Positions 7,112 through 13,635 of a DNA stretch of 13,672 nucleotides are shown piece by piece. The position numbers and the translations under genes are program-made. Within the stretch, counting starts at the first letter, position 1. Each line of letters opens with the position of its first letter. The stretch spans positions 1-13,672 of the forward strand of contig CAAGGQ010000025.1 of the NCBI GenBank assembly GCA_900769475.1, written 5' to 3'. Under the pieces are notes generated by a model, which did not search any database, was not told the origin of the DNA, and worked only from the letters and a program-made list of their open reading frames with translations. This stretch comes from Clostridia bacterium. GTDB taxonomy: Bacteria > Bacillota > Clostridia > Oscillospirales > CAG-272.

Positions 7112-7195
7112 TTTCACACTCATCATAGCAAACTGTGGGGTAAAAGTAAACATACCGGCCGTTGAGAGGGGCCAAACGGTTGGTTGAGTGTGAAA
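7112..7195. repeat. Long-range 11-bp inverted repeat in the XRE leader
   Basis: TTTCACACTCA at 7112-7122 and its exact complement TGAGTGTGAAA at 7185-7195, 62 bp apart. In the minus-strand transcript the second arm ends in GTGTGAAA, whose last As belong to the AAAGGAGG ribosome site. It may be a pair of regulator sites or an RNA stem that hides the ribosome site. Confidence 0.6.
7122..7150 (-). promoter_or_regulatory. Promoter P1 of the XRE gene
   Basis: Minus strand: TTTACT (7150-7145), 17-bp spacer, TATGAT (7127-7122). The -10 overlaps the inner edge of the inverted repeat arm at 7112-7122. A transcript from here would have a very short leader. Confidence 0.5.
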
Positions 7196-7217
7196 AATAA
7201 TTGTTTTCATTCGTTTC

Positions 7218-7246
7218 ATTGTACCACAAAAGCAAGAAAAAAACAA
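7218..7246 (-). promoter_or_regulatory. Promoter P2 of the XRE gene (upstream, extended -10)
   Basis: Minus strand: TTGTTT (7246-7241), 17-bp spacer, TGG-TACAAT ending at 7218. The TG-n element makes it an extended -10 promoter. Its transcript would carry a leader of about 115 nt including both arms of the inverted repeat. Confidence 0.5.
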
Positions 7247-7332
7247 GGTTTTTTCCGATTATTTTGCCGGAGTCGTAAAAGCACCGAAGAAGGGACGTGT
7301 GGGAAGACCCTTTGAAAAATCGCTTCTTTCGG

Positions 7333-7361
7333 TTGACATTTTTTGGGGGCTGTGATACAAT
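7333..7361 (+). promoter_or_regulatory. Promoter of the GH78/GH127-like operon
   Basis: TTGACA (7333-7338), 17-bp spacer, TACAAT (7356-7361), nearly the vegetative consensus. Start predicted near 7368, leader about 37 nt. An imperfect inverted repeat (7284-7332) ends exactly at the -35. Confidence 0.82.
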
Positions 7362-7404
7362 TAGGGTAGAATCTTTTCATTTTTGGAAAGGAGCCAACGA
7401 AATC

Positions 7405-9633
7405 ATGAATAAACAATTTATTAAGGCCACCGCCGAGGGGTGCACCTTTGACCGTCACATTCCCGCACCCTATCTGCGCAGGTCTTTTGCATTGGATTTT
7501 GTGCCCGAGCAGGCCGAGATCTTGATCTGCGGTCTTGGCTTTTACGTTCTCTATATCAACGGCATTAACGTGACCAAGGGAATGCTTGCTCCCTATATCA
7601 GCAACGTGGATCATTATTGCTATTACGATACCTACGATATCAAGACCCATCTGCGGCAAGGCGAGAACGTCATTGGCATTTGGCTGGGCAACGGGTTTAT
7701 GAATTCCTTTGGCGGCGCGGTATGGGATTTTGACAAGGTGGATTGGATCGGTGCCCCACGCGTGGCGCTGGAATGTAACATCTCGGCAGGGGAGCAGGTG
7801 CTGACCCTCCATGCTGATGAGGGCTTCCGCACCCATCCTTCGCCCGTGATCTTTGACGAATATCGTATGGGAGAACACTACGATGCCAATTTGGAGATCC
7901 CCGGCTGGAATCTCCCTGGCTTCGATGACAGTGCATGGGCAAAGGTACTCCCCGCCGAGGCGCCTCGCGGAGAACTGAGAGAATGCGCCGCCGAGCCCAT
8001 CGTCATCGAGCGAGAGATCAAGCCGATTTCCGTAACCAAGTACGAAAACGGCTACCTCTATGATTTTGGCATCAACACCGCGGGGCTTTGCCGCTTGCAT
8101 CTGAAGAACGCGAGGGCAGGGCAGACGGTTACCATGCTCCACAGCGAGCGGCACAAGGATGGAAAATTTGACATCGGCAACGTGACCTTTTCATCTCCCA
8201 AGCGTCTTGAGAAATATCCCTTCTATAAGACCTATCCTCAAAAGAATATCTACATCGCTAAGGGCGCGGACGTGGAAAGCTATCTGCCCCAGTTCGTGTA
8301 TCACGGCTTCCGCTACGTGCTGGTGGAGGGCATTGACGAGGAGCAGGCAACAAAGGATCTGCTCACCTATTGCGTAATGCATTCGGATATTCCTTGCATC
8401 GGCGGCTTCTCCTGCTCAGACGAGAAACTGAATCGCCTTTACGCCATGATGAAAAACTCGGTGATTTCCAATTTTCATTATTTCCAGACCGACTGTCCGC
8501 ACCGCGAGAAGAACGGATGGACGGGGGACGCTTCTATGTCCGCTGACTACGTGGCTCTCATGTACGACGTATCAAACAGCTGGCGGGAGTGGCTGGCCAA
8601 TATCCGCAAGGCAATGAACGATGCGGGGGCGCTTCCCGGCATCGTACCCACGGGTACGTGGGGATTCCAGTGGGGCAACGGCCCTGCCTGGGATAGTATT
8701 CTCTTTCATTTGCCCTATCAGCTCTGGCGTTTGAGAGGAGATGCCGAGGTCATCCGTGAGAACGCCCACGCCATGGTACGCTATCTGGAGTACGTGATGA
8801 CCAGACGAAGCAAGAACGGCACGGTGTCCATCGGTCTTGGGGACTGGGTTCCCGTGGGCAAAAACCGGGCAAATGATTACGACGCGCCCCTTGCCCTCAC
8901 CGATTCGATTCAGGTTATGGATATGGCGGGCAAGGCGAAGAAAATGCTGGACGCCATCGGACACACCCACGGGGCGTTGTTCGCGGGAGCGATCTATGAG
9001 GACATGCGGGAAACGGTCCGCCGTGAGCTGATTGATTTTGAAACCATGACCGTGGCAGGCGATTGCCAGACCTCCCAAGCCATGCCCCTCTATTACGGCG
9101 TGTTCAACGAGAACGAGAAGTCGACGGCCTTTGCCAAACTTTTGGAGATTATCCATCGCGACGGCGACTGCATGACCAGTGGATTTCAGGGGTTGCACGT
9201 GCTCTTCCACGTCCTTTCTGCCTTTGGCGAGAGCGAACTGGCATACCGCATGATGGCAAGAGACGAGTATCCTTCCTACACCCACCTGCTCGACCTTGGA
9301 TTCACCTCCATGCCCGAAAAGATCATGCCCGACGGCGAAGAGTGCGGCTCCCACAACCACCATTTCCTGGGGGATGTGAACCGTTGGTTTACCTGCTGTC
9401 TTGCGGGATTGAACATCGAGGATTCCATCCACGTGCGCATTTCTCCCAATTTTATAGAGGCGTTGGATTCTGCTACGGCATACTACGATCTGCCCGCGGG
9501 GCGTGCGGCGGTCAAGTGGGAAAGAAATCGGGATGAGATCCTTTTGACCGTGGAGATCCCCGAGGGCGTGGAATGCTCCTTGGATCTTCCCAAGAACATC
9601 CCCGCTGTCAAAATCATTCAAGGAAAGGTGTAA
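7405..9633 (+). CDS. GH78 alpha-L-rhamnosidase
   Basis: A 742-residue protein from the ATG at 7405 with AAAGGAG 11 nt upstream; an in-frame ATG at 7297 lies before the promoter and is rejected. Residues about 22-200 form N-terminal beta-domains (the FYVLYINGINV...APY and YDTYDIKTHLRQGENVIGIWLGNGF region). The (alpha/alpha)6 catalytic domain spans about 335-670. DCPHREKNGWTGDA at 363-376 keeps the D/E/D spacing of the GH78 acid site (D363, E368, D375). E638 (TSMPE) is the likely base, followed by the family hallmark SHNH at 649-652. It removes terminal alpha-L-rhamnose from plant glycosides, flavonoids or rhamnogalacturonan fragments. No signal peptide, so cytoplasmic. The GH127-like gene begins 1 nt after its stop. 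Confidence 0.94.
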   Translation: MNKQFIKATAEGCTFDRHIPAPYLRRSFALDFVPEQAEILICGLGFYVLYINGINVTKGMLAPYISNVDHYCYYDTYDIKTHLRQGENVIGIWLGNGFMNSFGGAVWDFDKVDWIGAPRVALECNISAGEQVLTLHADEGFRTHPSPVIFDEYRMGEHYDANLEIPGWNLPGFDDSAWAKVLPAEAPRGELRECAAEPIVIEREIKPISVTKYENGYLYDFGINTAGLCRLHLKNARAGQTVTMLHSERHKDGKFDIGNVTFSSPKRLEKYPFYKTYPQKNIYIAKGADVESYLPQFVYHGFRYVLVEGIDEEQATKDLLTYCVMHSDIPCIGGFSCSDEKLNRLYAMMKNSVISNFHYFQTDCPHREKNGWTGDASMSADYVALMYDVSNSWREWLANIRKAMNDAGALPGIVPTGTWGFQWGNGPAWDSILFHLPYQLWRLRGDAEVIRENAHAMVRYLEYVMTRRSKNGTVSIGLGDWVPVGKNRANDYDAPLALTDSIQVMDMAGKAKKMLDAIGHTHGALFAGAIYEDMRETVRRELIDFETMTVAGDCQTSQAMPLYYGVFNENEKSTAFAKLLEIIHRDGDCMTSGFQGLHVLFHVLSAFGESELAYRMMARDEYPSYTHLLDLGFTSMPEKIMPDGEECGSHNHHFLGDVNRWFTCCLAGLNIEDSIHVRISPNFIEALDSATAYYDLPAGRAAVKWERNRDEILLTVEIPEGVECSLDLPKNIPAVKIIQGKV

Positions 9634-9634
9634 C

Positions 9635-10903
9635 ATGAACCGTATAGAATTAAGTTGCGAGGAACTGCGGGAGCGCATGGACCGCAACCGTGAGCGCCTG
9701 CTGGCGCCCTATTATCAGATCGACGAGATCTATCAGCCCTTGGATGCCAAATGGCCGGGGGACAAGGAGGGAAGAGCTCTGCTGGCCTTTGTCAACCACG
9801 CCAATATGACCGGTTTTGAGAACCCTTGCATGCAGCCTTTCTTGGAGAAATATCCAAGCATGATCAACGAAAGGGGCTATCTTGGTCCCGTAGCCAAGGA
9901 CTACCTCTTTGAGCAACAGCTTTCGGGACACAGCTGGATGCTCCGCGGCTTTTGCGCCCACTATGAAAGATATCATGATGAAAAAGTCCTTTCCTTTGCC
10001 CGGGACATCGTAAGAGGACTCTTCTTGCCCACCCGCGGGAAATACGACACCTATCCCATTCATCGGGATAACTCTGCGGGGGGCGTTTCGGGAAGCAGCG
10101 TTGGGATCCTGGATGGCTGGAAGATCTCCACCGACATCGGTTGCGCCTTCATGAGCATCGATGGACTTTCCCATTACTACGTGCTGACAAAAGAGCCGGA
10201 GGTCAAAGAGCTCCTCGACGAGATGATCGGGGTTTATTCCGCCATCGACAAGGTGGCTCTAAAGGCCCAGACCCATTGCACCCTTACTGCCGCGCGGGGA
10301 ATGCTCCGCATGTACGGATTCCTTGGGGAGGAAGGCTATTTCCAAAGGGCAAAGGAGATCTACAATCTGTATATTTCCTCGGGTATGACTCTGACCTATC
10401 AGAATCTGAATTGGTGGGGCAGACCCGACAGCTGGACCGAGCCCTGCGCCATTGTGGATTCGCTGATTTTGGCGGGAGAACTTTACCACATTACGGGAGA
10501 GGAGCACTACCGACACATGGCGGCTCGGGTCTTCCACAACGGTCTGGCCTCCTCTCAACGCCCGAATGGAGGTGCGGGAACCGACAGCCTGGTGCTGGAG
10601 GGACAGCCCTATCTTTATCAAAAAAAGCCCGAGGCCTATTTCTGCTGTACCATGCGCTTGGCCGAGGGATTGCAATACGCTCTGGAGTACCGGGAGGAGC
10701 TTTATGCCGAGATCAACGGTGAGATCGTAAAGGACACCTACGGACGTTACATGGACGGTGACATTCTCTATGCCAAGGCTTGGTATTCCAACGGTGAAGA
10801 AGGGAAATTGCTACCCCTGGTCAAGTATTTCCGCCAAGTGCCCGAGGAGAGTGACACCCTGCGCCAGCAGGTCCTTTTTGGGGAGGAAAGTGCTGAAATA
10901 TAA
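9635..10903 (+). CDS. GH127-like (DUF1680) protein, catalytic domain only; beta-L-arabinofuranosidase-related
   Basis: A 422-residue protein starting 1 nt after the GH78 stop, with AAAGGTG overlapping the end of that gene, so the two are translationally coupled. It looks like an (alpha/alpha)6 barrel. E269-x-C271 (WTEPCA) and the adjacent pair C337-C338 (FCCT) match the Glu/Cys/Cys/Cys zinc cluster of GH127 beta-L-arabinofuranosidases, in which the first cysteine of the CC pair is the nucleophile. It is much shorter than the usual 600-700 residues: the C-terminal beta-sandwich domains are absent. The glutamate expected about 16 residues before the ExC motif is not obvious (region GMTLTYQNL), so specificity or even activity may differ. 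Together with GH78 it points to plant side chains with rhamnose and perhaps arabinofuranose. Cytoplasmic, no signal peptide. Confidence 0.82.
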   Translation: MNRIELSCEELRERMDRNRERLLAPYYQIDEIYQPLDAKWPGDKEGRALLAFVNHANMTGFENPCMQPFLEKYPSMINERGYLGPVAKDYLFEQQLSGHSWMLRGFCAHYERYHDEKVLSFARDIVRGLFLPTRGKYDTYPIHRDNSAGGVSGSSVGILDGWKISTDIGCAFMSIDGLSHYYVLTKEPEVKELLDEMIGVYSAIDKVALKAQTHCTLTAARGMLRMYGFLGEEGYFQRAKEIYNLYISSGMTLTYQNLNWWGRPDSWTEPCAIVDSLILAGELYHITGEEHYRHMAARVFHNGLASSQRPNGGAGTDSLVLEGQPYLYQKKPEAYFCCTMRLAEGLQYALEYREELYAEINGEIVKDTYGRYMDGDILYAKAWYSNGEEGKLLPLVKYFRQVPEESDTLRQQVLFGEESAEI

Positions 10904-10937
10904 AAAACAGAGCGTTACACCCCATCAAGAAAACAGA

Positions 10938-10970
10938 TCCGCAGGGAAGAAGCTCCCTGCGGACGTTTTT
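10938..10970 (+). terminator. Intrinsic terminator after the GH78/GH127-like operon
   Basis: TCCGCAGGGA (10938-10947), loop AGAAGC, TCCCTGCGGA (10954-10963), then CG and T5 (10966-10970). On the opposite strand it is followed by a weaker T-rich tract, so it may also serve the convergent DUF11 gene. Confidence 0.9.
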
Positions 10971-10998
10971 CTTTACTCTTGGATTTGGAAGGAAAGGG

Positions 10999-11853
10999 TT
11001 ACACGGTTCCCGTCACCACCAGCGTAGTGACACCGGGAGTTACGATCCAGGCACCCGTATCGGCATCCTGGGTGTAGGTGGCGGCGGGAACGGTGATCCC
11101 GCCGGGGACTGTGACAAAGAGCCCCGTCGTTCCGTCGTAGGTGTACTCGGTGCCTTCAGTCCAGGGGGTGCCGTTCAGTGCCACCGTCAGATTGGACAGG
11201 ATGGGATCAAAGGTATCGGTTACCGCCAGATTGTCGGTGGCAACCGCCGCAGTGTTCCCGTAGTTCTGGATGAGGAAGCGATAGGTCAGCGTGCCATTCT
11301 CGGTCACGGGCACCGGCTCAATGAACTTGGTAATGGTCAGCTCGGGCGCCTGCTCGGGGGTCACCGTTTCGGATACGGTAATGGTGCTGGGGAGCCCCGT
11401 GCCGGTCACGGTAGCCGTGTTCACAATGCTGTCGGCAATGTCCAGAGGGGCAAAGCGAGTCACGTCTGCCTCATAGATCAGCATTAGATTGCTCCCTGCG
11501 GGCAGATTGATTCCGCCAAACACCAGGGGAGGCCCGGGGGTCACCGTGGGAGCGGGCTGGAGCACACCGTTGATATACATGCGCACCGAGCCCTCCACGT
11601 AGGCCAGAGGATATACGGTTTCGGTGCCAAAGGTATAGGCTCCCAGATTGTCGGTCACGGTCAGTCCGGTCACCGCCGAGGTGCCGGAGTTCACCACGCT
11701 GATTACATAGGTCACGTCATCGTTGCGGGTGTAGTCGTCCATCACCGCCGTTTTGGAGGCGGAAAGCACCTCCAGGATCTCGCCCACCGCCACGTTGGAA
11801 TTGACGATGGAGTTGTTATATGATAATTGCGCTTGGTTGGTAAATTGCGCCAT
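10999..11853 (-). CDS. DUF11 repeat protein, probably a spore-surface or cell-surface structural protein
   Basis: A 284-residue protein, ATG at 11853-11851 with AAAGGAG upstream. Its N-terminus (MAQFTNQAQLSYNN...NSNVAVGEI) is of a type found in Clostridia. Two DUF11 (TIGR01451-like) beta-sandwich repeats follow: about 33-150 (TAV...VTYVISVVNSG..VTGLTVTDNL) and about 173-284 (LTITK...LTYRFLIQNYGNTAA..LAVTDTF). It has no cysteine, no signal peptide, no membrane segment and no sortase motif, and is rich in Thr, Val and Asp. Such domains normally lie outside the cell; without a signal peptide, assembly from the mother cell onto a spore is one explanation, and the promoter agrees. The gene is alone, convergent to the GH127-like operon. 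Function is inferred only. Confidence 0.82.
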   Translation of the reverse strand: MAQFTNQAQLSYNNSIVNSNVAVGEILEVLSASKTAVMDDYTRNDDVTYVISVVNSGTSAVTGLTVTDNLGAYTFGTETVYPLAYVEGSVRMYINGVLQPAPTVTPGPPLVFGGINLPAGSNLMLIYEADVTRFAPLDIADSIVNTATVTGTGLPSTITVSETVTPEQAPELTITKFIEPVPVTENGTLTYRFLIQNYGNTAAVATDNLAVTDTFDPILSNLTVALNGTPWTEGTEYTYDGTTGLFVTVPGGITVPAATYTQDADTGAWIVTPGVTTLVVTGTV

Positions 11854-11899
11854 GCTGTTCTCCTTTGTTCTGTGTTATTAGGAGGAGTTCCCCCTTTTA

Positions 11900-11929
11900 T
11901 AGTGTATGAACTAGGGGACATCCGGGGTG
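11900..11929 (-). promoter_or_regulatory. Sporulation-type promoter (SigK/SigE-like) of the DUF11 gene
   Basis: On the minus strand CATACACTA (11908-11900) matches the SigK -10 (CATAnnnTA) and also the SigE -10 (CATACA-T). CACC (11929-11926), 17 bp upstream, fits the short SigK -35 (mACm). There is no vegetative -35 near the TATAAA that overlaps. The leader would be about 40 nt. Motifs are short, so chance is possible. Confidence 0.5.
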
Positions 11930-11983
11930 CAAAAAAGGCACCCCCTTGGGGCACCTACCGTAAAGCAGTTTTATATCAAAGCA

Positions 11984-12014
11984 CAAAAGGGACGAGATTT
12001 TCTCGTCCCTTTTG
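11984..12014. terminator. Strong hairpin, probable bidirectional terminator
   Basis: CAAAAGGGACGAGA (11984-11997), loop TTT, TCTCGTCCCTTTTG (12001-12014), a perfect 14-bp stem flanked by A and T runs. On the minus strand it could end transcription of the sugar isomerase gene after passing the hairpin cluster. A smaller stem (GGGGTGC/GCACCCC, 11924-11944) sits between it and the DUF11 gene. Confidence 0.7.
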
Positions 12015-12077
12015 CACACAATCTTGCTTGCAAGGTAGAGTGTGTTATACGATATTTTGTTTTCGGATGGAATAAGA

Positions 12078-12226
12078 GTGATGTTACTCACTTCGTTCGT
12101 AATGATGTTGCTCCCGAAGGTCGCAATGATGTGATGTTTGCCCACTGTGCCGAAGGCACAACATCATTGCCGAAGGCTACATCATTAGGCGAAGCCGACA
12201 TCACTTGCCCGCGAGGGCAAACATCG
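12078..12226. repeat. Cluster of small hairpins with ATGATGT/ACATCAT linkers
   Basis: Non-coding stretch holding at least six tiny hairpins in a row. TTAC/GTAA at 12084-12102 and TTGC/GCAA at 12108-12126 are imperfect. TGTGCC-GAA-GGCACA (12146-12160), GCC-GAA-GGC (12169-12177), GGC-GAA-GCC (12188-12196) and TTGCCC-GCGA-GGGCAA (12205-12220) are perfect. Linkers read AATGATGT in the left half (12101-12108, 12125-12132) and its complement ACATCATT or variants in the right half (12161-12168, 12179-12186, 12198-12204), so the cluster has an inverted layout around about 12150. It resembles dispersed intergenic hairpin elements of Clostridia, but no family name can be given. It is not a CRISPR: the units are unequal and there are no spacers. 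Confidence 0.75.
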
Positions 12227-12228
12227 TT

Positions 12229-12256
12229 CGGCGACCTGCTTTCTCGCAGGTCGCCG
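12229..12256. repeat. Perfect 11-bp hairpin beside the cluster
   Basis: CGGCGACCTGC (12229-12239), loop TTTCTC, GCAGGTCGCCG (12246-12256). It lies 30 bp beyond the stop of the sugar isomerase gene on the minus strand. There is no T-run, so it is a transcript-end stabiliser or part of the repeat element, not a classical terminator. Confidence 0.7.
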
Positions 12257-12285
12257 TTGGAGGTGCCTTGGAATGAATTTCGCGC

Positions 12286-13227
12286 TTAAGTTCCCTGCAA
12301 TTCGCCACGGAAATAGGCTCCGATCTTGCATACAGTGTCCAAAAATACGGGCACCAGAGGCTTAGGAAGCCGCTTGTCGCCGTATTGGGAGAAGGTCTCA
12401 AAGCTCAGGTCACCGGCGTATCCCACCCGCTTTAGCTCGTGGAGGAAATCCTCCCAATAGATCGTACCGGCATAGGGCATCAGATGGTTGTCACCGTTTT
12501 GACTGTTGTCATGGATGTGAAGGGCGACGATGCGGTGCCCCAGCACGGGAATAAAGGTGCGCAGGTTCTTACGGAGCAGATGCAAATGTCCCGTGTCCAG
12601 GCAAAAGCCAAAGCAGGTCTGGCCGGCTTGCTCGTTCAGGCGATCCACCCAGGCGGCGGCTTCGTAGGGATTGGAGCCAACGCCTTCCCAGTAGTCGTGT
12701 CCCAGGCGGCGCGGACCGGCAAAGAGATTCTCCAGGCAAACGGTCACGTTCCCCACCTCCCGAAGCACCGGGATCAGACTTCCGTAGAGCTTCATATTCA
12801 GCGCTTCGTAGCGCTCCATAGTCATGTCGGGTTCGCCGTCCACTACCGAGATGCCGTGGATCACCAGGAGGGGGCACCCCACTGCGGAGCAGAAGCGGAT
12901 CATGGATTGGTAGATCGAGATGGCGTAGTCCAAAACGTCCTCCCGATAGGGGGCATAGGAACCAAAGGGAGCGTGGGCTTGGGAGATGGCCAGGCCGTTT
13001 TTGCGGATGTGGAAGAGCTCCTCTTCGTAGGATGCCAGGATCTCGGGCAAGGGCTTTTCAAAGATGCAGAGGTCTTTGAGGGTGTCGGCGGAGGTAACGG
13101 CTTTGAAATTCCAGGCTTTGTTGATATTCCAGTCAATGGCTTCAAAGCCGGCTTCACGGATCATGCGGTAGGCGATCTCCGGGCCAAAGGAAGACATCAG
13201 GCCTTCGGATTGAATACAGGTCTTCAT
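12286..13227 (-). CDS. Sugar phosphate isomerase/epimerase (xylose-isomerase-like TIM barrel)
   Basis: A 313-residue protein from the ATG at 13227-13225, with AAAGGA about 11 nt upstream; another ATG 12 nt earlier abuts the ribosome site and longer frames cross the promoter. A single TIM barrel of the AP-endonuclease-2 family with a typical metal set: E166 (CLENL), D211 (CLDTGH), H237/H239 (ALHIHDN) and E277 (LSFETF), plus H85 and H124 lining the barrel. Such enzymes interconvert ketoses, epimerise sugars or act on inositol-type compounds. The exact substrate cannot be read from sequence. It is monocistronic here, with its own promoter. It may process sugars released by the nearby glycosidases, but rhamnose or arabinose isomerase identity is not shown. 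Confidence 0.88.
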   Translation of the reverse strand: MKTCIQSEGLMSSFGPEIAYRMIREAGFEAIDWNINKAWNFKAVTSADTLKDLCIFEKPLPEILASYEEELFHIRKNGLAISQAHAPFGSYAPYREDVLDYAISIYQSMIRFCSAVGCPLLVIHGISVVDGEPDMTMERYEALNMKLYGSLIPVLREVGNVTVCLENLFAGPRRLGHDYWEGVGSNPYEAAAWVDRLNEQAGQTCFGFCLDTGHLHLLRKNLRTFIPVLGHRIVALHIHDNSQNGDNHLMPYAGTIYWEDFLHELKRVGYAGDLSFETFSQYGDKRLPKPLVPVFLDTVCKIGAYFRGELQGT

Positions 13228-13260
13228 AGAGGGAGGCATCCTTTCTTGATTGATAAAACC

Positions 13261-13289
13261 ATTGTAGCACAAACGGGGAGGAAAATCAA
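13261..13289 (-). promoter_or_regulatory. Promoter of the sugar isomerase gene
   Basis: Minus strand: TTGATT (13289-13284), 17-bp spacer, TACAAT (13266-13261). It is divergent from the tRNA promoter, with an A/T-rich tract between them. Leader about 30 nt. Confidence 0.75.
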
Positions 13290-13336
13290 TGGAAGAACGA
13301 ATAAAAAATAAAATAAGAAAAAATAATAAAAAGGGG

Positions 13337-13365
13337 TTGACAAACGGAATGGAATATGATATAAT
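13337..13365 (+). promoter_or_regulatory. Consensus promoter of the tRNA operon with A/T-rich upstream element
   Basis: TTGACA (13337-13342), exactly 17 bp, TATAAT (13360-13365). The 40 bp before it are nearly all A and T (13296-13332), like an UP element of stable-RNA promoters. Transcription should start near 13372. Confidence 0.9.
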
Positions 13366-13396
13366 AACTTTTGCGAACCGAAGGGGGCGCATTCTT

Positions 13397-13485
13397 GCCG
13401 GTGTGGCGGAACTGGCAGACGCCCGGGACTTAAAATCCCGTGATGCGAAAGCATCGTACCGGTTCGATCCCGGTCACCGGCACCA
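13397..13485 (+). tRNA. tRNA-Leu (anticodon UAA)
   Basis: Acceptor GCCGGTG pairs with CACCGGC, and the discriminator A and CCA are encoded. The anticodon arm CGGGA-CTTAAAA-TCCCG places TAA at the anticodon. A long variable arm (GATGC-GAAA-GCATC) and the T loop TTCGATC confirm a class II leucine tRNA. First gene of a two-tRNA transcript. Confidence 0.97.
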
Positions 13486-13518
13486 CCTTGGTGGTAAAGG
13501 GAAGGGAAAACCAAATAT

Positions 13519-13596
<78 letters not shown>

Positions 13597-13602
13597 AAAA
13601 AG

Positions 13603-13635
13603 AAAGCAACCCATTTCGGGTTGCTTTTCTTTTTG
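13603..13635 (+). terminator. Intrinsic terminator of the tRNA operon
   Basis: AAAGCAACCC (13603-13612), loop ATTTC, GGGTTGCTTT (13618-13627), followed by TCTTTTT. Seven bases after tRNA-fMet. The remaining 37 bases to the window end hold only a small GTGGC/GCCAC hairpin and no gene that I can see. Confidence 0.93.

Noticed and set aside
7284..7332. Terminator or riboswitch before the rhamnosidase
   Set aside because: The inverted repeat is imperfect, lacks a T-run and lies upstream of the promoter, so it cannot be in that transcript.
11897..12145. 82-residue open frame on the minus strand upstream of the DUF11 gene
   Set aside because: It covers the terminator-like hairpin, the DUF11 promoter and part of the repeat cluster; no domain and no ribosome site.
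12078..12226. CRISPR array
   Set aside because: Units are unequal, only 8-10 bp of linker repeats, they invert midway, and each unit is itself a hairpin; there are no spacers or cas genes.
11927..12289. 120-residue open frame on the plus strand across the hairpin cluster
   Set aside because: It is the translation of hairpin repeats and a terminator, with no ribosome site or domain.
12439..13311. 290-residue open frame on the plus strand
   Set aside because: Antisense to the sugar isomerase, whose metal-binding motifs are intact on the minus strand.
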